NCBI GenBank assembly: GCA_023426125.1
Contig: JAFABI010000032.1
Location: 62,001 to 126,000 of the forward strand
Source: Bacillota bacterium
GTDB lineage: Bacteria; Bacillota; Clostridia; Acetivibrionales; DTU013
Direction of reading: 5' to 3'
DNA: 64,000 nucleotides
Under the pieces are notes generated by a model. The model was not told where the DNA came from and did not search any database. It saw nothing but the letters and a program-made list of their open reading frames with translations. This document shows, piece by piece, positions 1 through 8,803 of this stretch. A program made the translations under genes and the position numbers. Position 1 is the stretch's first letter. Every line of letters begins with the position of its first letter.

Positions 1-487
1 GCGCGGATATCATTGCCATGCAAAAGGTTTTTATCAGCCTGTCGATCCATTTGCCCTTGTGCACCCCGGCAACAATTCCCAATATGAATCCGATAATTCC
101 TGAAAGCACCCAGGCAATACCCATCAGCACCAGTGAAGCCTGGAATTTGTCTCCTATGACCTCCAATACCGGGCGTCTGTATAGTATTGACGTGCCGAAA
201 TCACCCTTTAAAAGATTGGCAAACCAGCGGAGGAATCTTTCCACCGGCGGCCTGTCCAGCCCCCAATGGGCCGCAATGTCGGCGTATTGCTCGGCGCTGA
301 TGGATGCATCCGCGCCGATATATGCATCGACTGGATTGATCCCGGAATTGTTTACCAGGATGAAGGTGACAATACTGACCAGCAGCATGAGGATGGCTAT
401 CTTCACGGCGTTCAGGCCTATATGCTTGAAAATGTTCTTTCCCTGACGCCGCCATTTCCCCTTTTCGGTAAATGAGCCCCTATTCAT
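1..487 (-). CDS. Opp/Dpp-type ABC transporter permease (partial)
   Basis: This is the N-terminal 162 codons of an OppB/DppB/NikB-family inner permease; the rest lies beyond the left edge. A short basic cytoplasmic head (about residues 1-22) is followed by a hydrophobic segment (about 24-45). The family-typical stretch LDRPPVERFLRWF and then GDFGTSIL come next, and a second membrane segment sits at about 118-142. The ATG at 487 is chosen because it starts one base after the stop of the binding-protein gene (TGA-T-ATG), with a GGAG site inside that gene's end. It would form the membrane channel for the ligand delivered by the neighbouring lipoprotein. The family covers peptides, nickel and other small ligands, and the sequence does not say which. 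Confidence 0.85.
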   Translation of the reverse strand, partial: MNRGSFTEKGKWRRQGKNIFKHIGLNAVKIAILMLLVSIVTFILVNNSGINPVDAYIGADASISAEQYADIAAHWGLDRPPVERFLRWFANLLKGDFGTSILYRRPVLEVIGDKFQASLVLMGIAWVLSGIIGFILGIVAGVHKGKWIDRLIKTFCMAMISA

Positions 488-488
488 A

Positions 489-2099
489 TCACTCGCTCCA
501 TGACCATTCGTTTATATTCTGGACGATGGCCCAGCCGTGAGCGTGGGGATGTACGCGCTGTTTACCGATATCCAGCTTGTCGTTGATAAAATAAATATGC
601 TTTATGTTGACCAGCCAGAGCCACGGTGCATCGCCATTCGCCCCGAAGCCTGTTGTTCCGTCCCATTGGGCCAGCTTCCAATACTTCATGGACTCTTCAC
701 TGTTGACGGTATAGAGAGCCTTATCAATGTACTCGTCCACTTTGGGATTATTATAATTGGCTTGATTATTCAACGCGACATTGATCATGGAGCTGTGGAA
801 AGTATAGTACATTTGGATCGGACTATAGCTGCCATAGCCAAATACCGTGGGCGTCGACCTTGACAGCGCCTTTGCTTCCGTCCAGCCTTTTGCCTCGGCT
901 TTTATGTTGATTCCCAGGGGCTTCGCCTGGTTGCTCAGTGCAACGGCCAGGGTATACCGCTGCAAATCGTCCGTGCGTCCAAACACGATAAATTCAGCCT
1001 TCCTGCCGTCCTTTTCACGTATGCCGTCGCCGTCCGTATCTTTCCACCCTGCATCTTCCAGCATTTTGCAGGCTTCCTCCACCCTGCCGTCCTTGATTGC
1101 CGTTTCAGGGTTCCACCATGGCTGGGTATCGCAGACGGAATAAGCCGGTGTTCCAAAACCATTTAATGCGTCATTGATGATCTGCTGGCGGTTTATCCCT
1201 ATATTTAAAGCTTTTCTTATAACAGGATCGGAAGTTATGTCGTTGCCGGCGATGTTCCCGTCCTTATCCTTATGCTCGGGCTCCGTCGGCAGGTTGATGC
1301 CTCTGTTGTCAACGGTATCGACGGTTACCAGCTTCATACCGTCAGGGGCAGTCTCCCTGCCGAATTCGGGATTGATCATTGCAATATCCAGTTCTCCGGC
1401 TTGTGCCGCCGCCAGGACCGCATCCTCGGCCATGAACAGGATGGTTACCTTTTGAAAGTAGGATTTCGTTCCGTAATAGTTGGGATTTGGCGTCAAAATA
1501 AGCTGCTGCCCCTTATCCCACTGGGTGAGCACAAAGGGTCCCGAGCCTACGGGTTTTTCACCGAAATTGGCCCCGTAGGCATGCTCCGGCACGATCCCCA
1601 GCTCTGCAACGATATTCAAAAATACCGAGTAAGGTTTCTCAAGCGTAAATACAACTGTTTTCGCATCTTTTGCTTCCACTGATTTCATGTCGTTTAAATC
1701 CACCACCGAGCCACTGTTCTTTGTGGTATTGAAGGTGAACGCTACATCCTGGGCTGTAACCGCCGTCCCGTCGCTGAATTTCACATCATTCCTCAAAACG
1801 AAGGTATAGGTAAGTCCATCCGGGCTTACTGAATAATCCGCAGCCAGATCCTTGACAATATTGCATTCCTTGTCAAAGCCCAGAAGGCCGCTGAAAAAAA
1901 GGTATGTCCCCGAACCGGTACACGGATCGTAGCCTGTAGTACTTTCGGCGCCGACGGAAATGACGATTTCATCTTTTTCTGTTGAAGCCGGATCCCCGGA
2001 AGCAGTCTGCTGCTTATCCGCCGAGCAGCCTGCAAACATGCTGCTTGCTGCCAATACCAGCAGTAGTGCCAGACACAATTTCCTAATATTCTTTCTCAT
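489..2099 (-). CDS. ABC transporter substrate-binding lipoprotein, SBP_bac_5 (Opp/Nik) family
   Basis: This is an extracellular solute receptor of about 536 residues. A lipoprotein signal peptide ends in the lipobox FAGC, followed by a Ser/Thr/Asp-rich linker. The body has family landmarks: YDPCTGSG near the start, LRNDVKFSDGTAVTAQDV, GSGPFVLTQWD and PNPNYYG. The ATG at 2099 is preferred over the upstream ATG at 2168 because it has GGAGG nine bases before it and begins directly with the signal peptide. The longer reading would also run through an attenuator-like leader. The C-terminus carries HPHAHGW, a histidine cluster that could bind a metal, so nickel/cobalt is as plausible as peptide; this is inference. 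It is the first gene of a minus-strand operon divergent from the cobalamin riboswitches. Confidence 0.88.
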   Translation of the reverse strand: MRKNIRKLCLALLLVLAASSMFAGCSADKQQTASGDPASTEKDEIVISVGAESTTGYDPCTGSGTYLFFSGLLGFDKECNIVKDLAADYSVSPDGLTYTFVLRNDVKFSDGTAVTAQDVAFTFNTTKNSGSVVDLNDMKSVEAKDAKTVVFTLEKPYSVFLNIVAELGIVPEHAYGANFGEKPVGSGPFVLTQWDKGQQLILTPNPNYYGTKSYFQKVTILFMAEDAVLAAAQAGELDIAMINPEFGRETAPDGMKLVTVDTVDNRGINLPTEPEHKDKDGNIAGNDITSDPVIRKALNIGINRQQIINDALNGFGTPAYSVCDTQPWWNPETAIKDGRVEEACKMLEDAGWKDTDGDGIREKDGRKAEFIVFGRTDDLQRYTLAVALSNQAKPLGINIKAEAKGWTEAKALSRSTPTVFGYGSYSPIQMYYTFHSSMINVALNNQANYNNPKVDEYIDKALYTVNSEESMKYWKLAQWDGTTGFGANGDAPWLWLVNIKHIYFINDKLDIGKQRVHPHAHGWAIVQNINEWSWSE

Positions 2100-2156
2100 T
2101 GAATGAATCCTCCAATTTCTATGCATTGATAAAATAAAGCTGCTTAAAAAAGCACA

Positions 2157-2210
2157 AGAAAAAGCCACAAAGCCGATACCCGCTCCTGCGGATTATCCAA
2201 CCTTCGTGGC
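2157..2210 (-). terminator. Attenuator-like hairpin in the leader of the binding-protein gene
   Basis: On the minus strand GCCACGAAG pairs with CTTTGTGGC (nine pairs, one G-U), enclosing a second small stem (ATCCGC/GCGGGT). TTTTTCTT follows immediately. It ends about 58 bases before the start codon at 2099, so a transcript from upstream would meet a terminator before the gene. This suggests attenuation by a riboswitch, leader peptide or protein. I could not match the leader to a known riboswitch class. Confidence 0.55.
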
Positions 2211-2227
2211 TGATTTGTCGATATAGT

Positions 2228-2243
2228 GTCAATTATAATTGAC
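2228..2243. promoter_or_regulatory. Perfect 16-bp palindrome, candidate operator
   Basis: GTCAATTATAATTGAC is its own reverse complement. It lies just upstream of the attenuator hairpin, between the divergent binding-protein gene and the riboswitch promoter, and contains a TATAAT that could be a -10 element. The AT-rich symmetry recalls Fur-family boxes but does not match one exactly. Confidence 0.45.
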
Positions 2244-2468
2244 TTTTATGTTATGGCATTTTCCAAAACGCTTTTTTAAGTCTGCTTGACTTAAATTACA
2301 GACATATTTTAACGTATGATCTCTTGTTTGTCTACAAAAAAATATCACTTTTTATAAAATTCTCACTGTCCCTCCATACATTATTCCTCTCCATTCGCAG
2401 CCTTACCGGCAAAAACAGCAGGATATTTTATAAAAATCATAAATTTTTTACAAGAAAATCTATCCAGC

Positions 2469-2498
2469 TTGTGCTATTGTTTTGTTGGAAAATAAAAT
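2469..2498 (+). promoter_or_regulatory. Candidate promoter for the riboswitch-surface protein operon
   Basis: TTGTGC (2469-2474) and TAAAAT (2493-2498) are separated by 18 bases. They lie just upstream of the first cobalamin riboswitch. The match is moderate, and this is the best-placed candidate seen. Confidence 0.4.
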
Positions 2499-2514
2499 AA
2501 CATTTCAAGTGTCC

Positions 2515-2705
2515 CTTTGGGCGTACAGCTCTATGGGAAGGATAGGGAATCGGGTGTAAATCCCGAGCGGAACCGCCGCTGTAAGCGCCGAGGCCGCGCT
2601 CGTCGATGAAAGTCGGTCACTGGGAAACTGGGAAGGCAGAGCGTGTGCCACAGGGGAAAACCCCACAGGCGCAAGTCAGAAGACCTGCTTGGAAGAAAAG
2701 CGATT
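2515..2705 (+). promoter_or_regulatory. Cobalamin (AdoCbl) riboswitch 1
   Basis: The region carries the conserved blocks of the cobalamin riboswitch in order: GGGAATCGGGTGTAAATCCCG, AGCGGAACCGCCGCTGTAAGC, GAAAGTCGGTCACTGGG, GGGAAGGCAGAGC, and a canonical B12 box (2671-2688, GCAAGTCAGAAGACCTGC). A terminator 60 bases downstream indicates transcription shut-off when cobalamin binds. It is the first of two aptamers in series ahead of the two surface-protein genes. Confidence 0.93.
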
Positions 2706-2749
2706 GCGCGCAGGTAAGGGCGAAAAGCTTGCTGGATATGCACAGGAAT

Positions 2750-2790
2750 ACGGTTGTGATGATCTTTGAGGTCATTGCAGCCGTTTTTTT
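2750..2790 (+). terminator. Intrinsic terminator of riboswitch 1
   Basis: ACGGTTGTGATGA (2750-2762) pairs with TCATTGCAGCCGT (2772-2784) over 13 positions with G-U pairs, followed by a run of T to 2790. It is the expression platform of the first cobalamin riboswitch. Confidence 0.85.
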
Positions 2791-2939
2791 ATGCCTGAAA
2801 AAGGGGCATCCTCTCGTGAGAGATGATATAAAATTACGTGCTAAATTTTGAAAAGAGGTGATTATAGCGTAAAAGTCGGGGTATTCACTATTTCCGGATA
2901 CAGCTTATCCGTACAGGAAAAAAATGAATGGAAATTTGT

Positions 2940-3190
2940 CATCGTTGCCGTAATGGCCGAAAGGTCAGGCGCGATGTAGATGGAAAGGGGTGTAATGCCC
3001 CATGTCACCGGCGCTGTAAGCGCGAGGCCGTACCAAAGCATCGGGAGACCGGTGCGTGGATGAAAGTCCGCCACTTTTGGGCATCTTGCTGCCCCTGGGG
3101 AAGGTAGGATACGGACGCAGGAAACGAAATGCCGTTTCCCTAACGCGAATCAGAAGACTTACACTTTTCCTTGTTAACACGGCGGCCGTA
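2940..3190 (+). promoter_or_regulatory. Cobalamin (AdoCbl) riboswitch 2
   Basis: This is a second full aptamer on the same strand: GGAAAGGGGTGTAATGCCCC, CACCGGCGCTGTAAGCGCGA, GAAAGTCCGCCACTT, GGGGAAGGTAGGA, and a B12 box (3145-3162, GCGAATCAGAAGACTTAC) that deviates slightly from the consensus. It has its own terminator downstream. Both aptamers are followed by the same AATACGGTTGTG segment, which suggests an ancient tandem duplication that has since diverged. Boundaries are approximate. Confidence 0.88.
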
Positions 3191-3222
3191 AGCCCCGTGG
3201 GATTGAGTACATAAATACGGTT

Positions 3223-3258
3223 GTGCCAATTTCTTAAAACAGAAATTGGCGCTTTTTT
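3223..3258 (+). terminator. Intrinsic terminator of riboswitch 2
   Basis: GTGCCAATTTCT (3223-3234) pairs with AGAAATTGGCGC (3241-3252) across a six-base loop, followed by TTTTTT. It is the expression platform of the second riboswitch and the last terminator before the 1701-residue surface protein. Confidence 0.88.
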
Positions 3259-3595
3259 GTTCCGGTGTCATCTACTTGAATCAGCGACTTTACGATTCTT
3301 TGTAAGATATTTTCTTTTCCTTATTTATTACCGGCCTGTACGAATAAACCCAAGCTTGAAATATGAAAAAGGAAGTGAGAGATGCGTATGAGAACAGCAT
3401 GAATGGCAAAATCGCTTAGAACGGACAAGTGAGCAACCGGTTTGCGTTTTACGGGAAATGCAAAGCGGCGGTCTGCAATTGACCTATTCGGAAGCATAGC
3501 GGACAAACCCGGCATGGCCTGAAAACACAAGGTATCCCCCTGCTTCGTAAAGAAAGCACGAATTATTAAAACTACAACCAAACAAGGAGAAAGAG
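3259..3595 (+). other. Long structured 5' leader without a gene
   Basis: This is a 337-base stretch between the second terminator and the first surface-protein start. It holds a perfect nine-pair hairpin (3441-3449 with 3456-3464) and two small hairpins (3470-3484 and 3484-3499). The text GCAAAGC...GGTCT...GACC resembles part of a c-di-GMP-I (GEMM) riboswitch, but the 3' part does not fit that consensus. No convincing open reading frame is seen. It ends with AAGGAG six bases before the ATG at 3596. Confidence 0.35.
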
Positions 3596-6500
3596 ATGGA
3601 AATGAGCAAAACACGACTTAAAAAACTTATGGCTATTCTGCTGGCGCTTATTATGGTGCTCAGCCTATTGCCGGCGGCGGCGCTGGCGGACAGCGGCGGG
3701 TTTTCTGCGGCATGGGAGCCCGGGAACCAAGCCCCACCCGTCGACCTGACCGTCGAATGGGTGGAAGGCACCAGCCTGACTGTCTATCTGCCCATGGGGA
3801 CAACGAGCGGAACGATGGCGTTGACCGCTCCCGCGGGAAAGACTTTAACAAGTCTCCTTCCTACCGGCGCATATCCCCCCTCCGCCTTAAAAGACTTCAG
3901 TAGCCTGCCCATAGCGACAATACTGACTGAAACACGGCAGTGGAAATTATTGTACAAAGAAGAAGGCAAGAATAAGAACGTTAATTTCAACTACATCCTG
4001 CAGGACGCGCGGATCACCGGTCTGCAGGTCGGCGGCAGCACACTGGGACTGTCCAGCCATGAAAACGTCAACGTGGCCATGAGCAACTTTCTGGGCGCAA
4101 CCATTGCAGGCGCCAACATCAAGGTGTACATATACAGCGGCAATGATACGTCGACAAAGGTCCTGATCGGCGAGGTCACGCAGGATCTGCCCGCCGGGAA
4201 TTCAACCGTCGGCGTCACCTGCGACATGACCGGCAAGGGACTGGACGAGGGCAGCTATACGCTTTGCGCCGAAGCCGTTTTCACATACAACTCTGAAAGC
4301 CTGACGCGTACCGGGGAACAAGCAGTGTCGCTCGCAGTCGTCCTGTCCTCTGACACATCCTGGTACAACACTTCCGACACCGACTTCACCTTAACAAGCG
4401 CCGAACAGCTTTCCGGCCTTGCAAAAATCGTCAACGGGAGCGCCGCCGGAATTGCCAGGGATAATTTCGCGGGCAAGACGGTGCGCCTCAACGCCAACAT
4501 TGATCTGAACGCACTGCTTGAAAACGGCGCCATGCCGTGGATGCCCATCGGCTACAACGAGGCGAGCGCCTTCGCAGGCACCTTTGACGGAAGATATCAT
4601 AAAATCGATAACTTTTACTTCGGCGGAGACAGTTCATTGAGCTGCGCCGGATTGTTCGGTTACCTGACGGGCACGGTCTGCAACCTGGGGATGGAAAGCG
4701 GGCGGATCGAACTGAATGCGAGAGGAATCAGGGCGGTCGGCGGCATTGCCGGATATAATTTCGGTACCATCCGGAACTGCTATAACAAGATGAACATCAC
4801 CACCGCCGACTGCAACCAGAACAGTGCGGAAGTCTCGGGCGGCGGCGGCATCGCCGGCGCCTGTGGGAAGTTGCTCGGTCTACCCGGCTATATTTACGAC
4901 TGCTACAACAGCGGCAGCATTACCGCCCTTGGCTGCGGCGGTGGCATCGCCGGCGGGCTGAACAAAGGAATTATAGCCCACAGCTATAACAAAGGTACCG
5001 TCATCGTCATGCAGGAAAACCTTGCGCAGTATACCGACGGTTTTGCCGGCGGCATTGTCTCACAGATATTAAGTCGTGACGGCATCATCTATAACTGTTA
5101 CAACACCGCGACGGTTTCCGGCAAGGCGGGCGCGAACACCTCCGGCGCCATTGCAGGGAAAAAGGCCCAGGGCGGAATTGTCAATTGCTATACCTGGTCC
5201 GGCGCGATGGATATTCTCGCCGGCGATATGACTGGCGGCGGATATGCCCTGACAAAGAGCGCCATGACGTCCGCTGACTTTGTGACGACAATAAACAGCG
5301 GCGCCGATTATTTCCGTCAGGACGCCGGAGAGCAGAACGGCAGCTATCCGATCCTGCGCTGGCAGACGGATCAGACGGATCACCCGACATACGCCATAAC
5401 GAGAAACGCCGTCGATTCCAGTAACAGCTACGTGACCAATGTAGCCAATATTCCCTCCGACGCGGCGGAAGCCGGCAACACGGTCGTGGTTAAATTTACC
5501 CTGTCCGAGGGAAAAGGCATAGCCGACGGAGACCTGGCGGTCAGCTATAACGACGGTCAGAGCGCCGTGGTGACAAAGGTGGACAAGACAACGTTCACTT
5601 TTACCATGCCCGACGCGTCTGTGACCGTCTCAGCCGTCATCAGCGACATAGGGGCGGTAAATACCGTGACGGTGACGGCCAACGGCGTGGCCGACGGCAT
5701 CTGCCTCGTCCCGCCAGCCGGAGCCCAGCAGTTTACCGCCGTAGCGGAGGGAATCAACGACCCGGCGCAGACCTTTACCTGGACGGTATCAGGGAACGGT
5801 TCGGCATCTACCGCCATCGATGAGAACGGACTTCTGACCGTCGGCGCCGACGAAGTACCGCGCATCCTGACTGTCCGTGCCGTTTCCACCGTTGACATCT
5901 CCAAGAGCGGTGAATTAAAAATCGCCGTCGGCACACTCTGGAACGGGGGAGGCACCGGGGAGTCGCCCTATGAGCTTTCCTCGCTTGACGATCTCCGGCT
6001 GCTCGGCGTGCTGGTCGGCCTTGGCGAGGATCAGGCAGGTCAGCATTTCAGGGTGATCAGCGATATCGACTTTTCCGGCGCCGGGACATGGGAACCCATC
6101 GGCAGCCCGAGTTCACCGGGCATCCCCCCCTCCCTGCCGTTTAACGGGATCCTGGATGGCGAGCACCACGGTTTTATCAATATCGACATCGAGCGGGAGA
6201 CTTACGCCGCGCTGTTCGGCTGTATCGGCGACAACGGCGTTATTAAAGACCTGACGATTGACGGCAGCGTCAAAAACACGGCGGTCGCGTCAAGCTTTTC
6301 TATGACGTCCATGGCTTCCGGGCTTGCCTTCCTCAACTACGGCAGCATAACGGGCTGTAGCGTCAGCGGGGACATCAGCTCCGTATACGGCTGTGCAACC
6401 GGATTTGTTACATATAATTACGGTACCATAAAAGATTGCCGGTTTGACGGCACGATTTCCACCGGTGAGGAAGACGTTGCCTTAGGCGCATACGGTTCCG

Positions 6501-8701
6501 GCATTGCTACTTACAATCAAGGTAAAATCAACTCAGATGGCAAGCTTGCTTATACGGCCATCATAGACGGCTGTACCGTAAAAGGCAACATTTCAGGCTC
6601 GCAGTGTGTAGGCGGCATTGTAGCAATTAATAGGATGGACATTAATTCCAACGGAGTGTCGGCCGAGTTGAAAAGGAACGCTTTTATTACAAATTGCGTT
6701 AACAACGCCGATATAACGGATATTACTGTCATTTCCGAGCCTACTGCCTGGGGCGATTATTGCCATGCGGGCGGAATTTGTGGAAGCGTGGAAACGGGGA
6801 TTATCACTGACTGCGTCAACAATGGGGCCATCAATATTCCGGCTTCAGCCGCTCCGACCGACAGTGAATATACCACCACATACGCGGGCGGCATCACCGG
6901 CCGTTACGGCAGCAATGTCGAGATCAGCGGCTGCACGAACAACGCGGACATTTCGGCTCCGTTCACAACTGTCGGCGGTATATTGGGAATCGGATCATCG
7001 CAGGACACTCAATACCATGTCAAGCTCTCCGACCTGACGAACAACGGAGACGTCCGATCCATCTACGAAGGCTCCGGCCCTTCAAGCACTGTTTTTGTCG
7101 GCGGTATTATCGGAAATTCCAGAATAGTAAACACCGAGGCGATCCGGCTTGGCAACAACGGCGCCGTCTCGGCATCGCCAGAAAATTCCTGGGTCGGCGG
7201 GCTGATGGGCAGCGCGTGTAACGGCACCTACAGCGACTCTTACAACAACGGTTCGGTGAGCGGCATGTATTCCGGTGGCATCATGGGCGTGCTGCTGAAC
7301 TCACTGGGGCGCAAGCATGTTGGAATCGAAAACTGCTATAATATCGGATCGGTGCAGACTTCCGGCGAGGACGGCGTTGCGGCAGGCATTGTCGGTGTGC
7401 GCTCCCCGGCCATCTACACGCAATATACGGGCGACACCAGCTTTACGCAGACGATCCGGAACAACTACAACGCCGGTGCGCTGTCCGGCATAGCCGTTGG
7501 CGGCATCGTCGGAGGGAAATCCAGCAACGACGAAGACGAGGAAGGCTGGGTAACAATCCAGAGGAACTATTACCTGGCGGGAACGGGGGACGCAACGGAT
7601 GAGGACGGCTTTATGACCAAAACGGCGGAGCAGTTGAAATCCGCCGAATTTCTGGCGCTGCTCAACGAGAACAGCCAGGAAGGTCAGGAGCCGTTCAAGG
7701 CGGGTGCCGGGCATTATAAAGACGGCTATCCTCTGCTAAGCTGGGAAACCGTACCTGATGACCCAGGTGATAACGGCGGTGACCCGGGCGATAACGGCGG
7801 CGACCCAGGTGATAACGGCAATGACCCAGGTGATAATGGCAATGACCCAGGCGATAACGGCGGTGGCCCAGGTGATAATGGCGGCGGCCCAGGCAATAAT
7901 GGCGGCGGTTCCGGAGGCCAGATTGTGCAGAAGCCCCAGATCGAAGCTTCTGAGGGTGGCAAAACTGCGTTGTCGGAAGATGGCACAACGCTGATCATTA
8001 CCCCCGACAAGGGTTACACGGTCAAGGATGTCGTCGTCAACGGAGTGTCAAAAGGTGCCGTGACAAGCCTTACCGGCCTGAAAACAGGCGACAAGGTGGA
8101 GATTGTCTACGAAAAAACACCCGCGCCCGCACCCACTGTGGCATTTGAGGATGTGACTCAGGGCTCGTGGTATGCCGATGCGGTTACGGCTGTTGTCATC
8201 CGCGGTCTTTTCAAAGGTGTGAGCGAGACGGAATTTGCCCCTGAGAACCGGATGAACCGCGCCATGTTCGTGACGGTGCTGGGAAGGCTCTATGAATTCA
8301 ACGGCAAGACGATTGCGGCCGGAGAAAGCAGCCCGTTCCAGGATGTTGCCGCCGGAAGCTACTATGCCGGCTATGTAGGCTGGGCTGCCGCAAACGGCCT
8401 CGTGCAGGGCATCGACAAAAACAGCTTCGGTACGGAAAGTGACGTGACACGCGCGCAGATGGCGGTGTTTCTCTACCGTTATGCGAAGCTGATAGGGCTC
8501 AATACCGAAGCGGGCGGCGCTCTTGGCGGCTTTAGCGACGCTTCCGATGTCCCCGCGTGGGCGGCAGAAGCGATGAGCTGGGCTGTAAGCGCCGGGCTTA
8601 TCAACGGCATAGGCGAAAACATGCTTGATCCGGGGGGCAGCGCTACGAGAGCACAGGTTGCGGTCATCTTTGACCGTTTCTGCAAAATGATCGAAAGCTG
8701 A
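3596..8701 (+). CDS. Giant SLH surface protein with GLUG-type repeats (1701 aa)
   Basis: This is a secreted wall-anchored protein of unknown binding function. A signal peptide (residues 1-31, ending AALA) leads to an unassigned N-terminal region. Two blocks of GLUG-type repeats follow (about 340-550 and 780-1350), seen as recurring GGIAG...I.NCYN units that normally form a beta-helix. They are separated by an InlB-like beta domain (about 600-685) and an Ig-like domain (about 688-780). A DPGDNGG-repeat linker (about 1388-1440), a small beta domain and three SLH repeats (about 1515-1701, with TRAQ motifs) finish the protein and would tether it to pyruvylated wall polymer. It is the first gene after the tandem cobalamin riboswitches and is probably co-transcribed with the protease gene. 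A corrinoid role is inferred from this control only. Confidence 0.85.
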   Translation: MEMSKTRLKKLMAILLALIMVLSLLPAAALADSGGFSAAWEPGNQAPPVDLTVEWVEGTSLTVYLPMGTTSGTMALTAPAGKTLTSLLPTGAYPPSALKDFSSLPIATILTETRQWKLLYKEEGKNKNVNFNYILQDARITGLQVGGSTLGLSSHENVNVAMSNFLGATIAGANIKVYIYSGNDTSTKVLIGEVTQDLPAGNSTVGVTCDMTGKGLDEGSYTLCAEAVFTYNSESLTRTGEQAVSLAVVLSSDTSWYNTSDTDFTLTSAEQLSGLAKIVNGSAAGIARDNFAGKTVRLNANIDLNALLENGAMPWMPIGYNEASAFAGTFDGRYHKIDNFYFGGDSSLSCAGLFGYLTGTVCNLGMESGRIELNARGIRAVGGIAGYNFGTIRNCYNKMNITTADCNQNSAEVSGGGGIAGACGKLLGLPGYIYDCYNSGSITALGCGGGIAGGLNKGIIAHSYNKGTVIVMQENLAQYTDGFAGGIVSQILSRDGIIYNCYNTATVSGKAGANTSGAIAGKKAQGGIVNCYTWSGAMDILAGDMTGGGYALTKSAMTSADFVTTINSGADYFRQDAGEQNGSYPILRWQTDQTDHPTYAITRNAVDSSNSYVTNVANIPSDAAEAGNTVVVKFTLSEGKGIADGDLAVSYNDGQSAVVTKVDKTTFTFTMPDASVTVSAVISDIGAVNTVTVTANGVADGICLVPPAGAQQFTAVAEGINDPAQTFTWTVSGNGSASTAIDENGLLTVGADEVPRILTVRAVSTVDISKSGELKIAVGTLWNGGGTGESPYELSSLDDLRLLGVLVGLGEDQAGQHFRVISDIDFSGAGTWEPIGSPSSPGIPPSLPFNGILDGEHHGFINIDIERETYAALFGCIGDNGVIKDLTIDGSVKNTAVASSFSMTSMASGLAFLNYGSITGCSVSGDISSVYGCATGFVTYNYGTIKDCRFDGTISTGEEDVALGAYGSGIATYNQGKINSDGKLAYTAIIDGCTVKGNISGSQCVGGIVAINRMDINSNGVSAELKRNAFITNCVNNADITDITVISEPTAWGDYCHAGGICGSVETGIITDCVNNGAINIPASAAPTDSEYTTTYAGGITGRYGSNVEISGCTNNADISAPFTTVGGILGIGSSQDTQYHVKLSDLTNNGDVRSIYEGSGPSSTVFVGGIIGNSRIVNTEAIRLGNNGAVSASPENSWVGGLMGSACNGTYSDSYNNGSVSGMYSGGIMGVLLNSLGRKHVGIENCYNIGSVQTSGEDGVAAGIVGVRSPAIYTQYTGDTSFTQTIRNNYNAGALSGIAVGGIVGGKSSNDEDEEGWVTIQRNYYLAGTGDATDEDGFMTKTAEQLKSAEFLALLNENSQEGQEPFKAGAGHYKDGYPLLSWETVPDDPGDNGGDPGDNGGDPGDNGNDPGDNGNDPGDNGGGPGDNGGGPGNNGGGSGGQIVQKPQIEASEGGKTALSEDGTTLIITPDKGYTVKDVVVNGVSKGAVTSLTGLKTGDKVEIVYEKTPAPAPTVAFEDVTQGSWYADAVTAVVIRGLFKGVSETEFAPENRMNRAMFVTVLGRLYEFNGKTIAAGESSPFQDVAAGSYYAGYVGWAAANGLVQGIDKNSFGTESDVTRAQMAVFLYRYAKLIGLNTEAGGALGGFSDASDVPAWAAEAMSWAVSAGLINGIGENMLDPGGSATRAQVAVIFDRFCKMIES

Positions 8702-8731
8702 TCCCGGAGCGGGTAAGTGAAATAATAATAT

Positions 8732-8777
8732 GTATTCCCTCAAAGGAAGGGCGTTTGCCAGACCTTTGGGGGAATAT
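8732..8777 (+). other. Intergenic hairpin between the two surface-protein genes
   Basis: ATTCCCTCAAAGG (8734-8746) pairs with CCTTTGGGGGAAT (8763-8775) over 13 positions. The loop can form a further GGC/GCC stem. There is no T-run, so it is more likely an mRNA-stability or processing element than a terminator, which fits co-transcription across the 102-base gap. Confidence 0.55.
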
Positions 8778-8803
8778 GCATTTCATATGAATGGAGTTAA
8801 ACT

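Noticed and set aside
2157..2243. Leader of the receptor gene considered as a NiCo or other known metal riboswitch
   Set aside because: The two-stem shape and conserved bases do not match the four-helix NiCo consensus or any other class I could recall; only the attenuator-like hairpin is claimed.
2848..2979. TTG-initiated frame of 43 codons between the two riboswitches (KRGDYSVKVGVFTISGYS...)
   Set aside because: Protein-like in appearance, but it has no ribosome site, ends inside the second aptamer and sits in a region explained by riboswitch structure.
7758..7912. Short GGTGAT-type tandem repeats considered as a CRISPR or satellite array
   Set aside because: The period is in frame and encodes the DPGDNGG linker of the surface protein; the frames on the opposite strand are shadows of this repeat.
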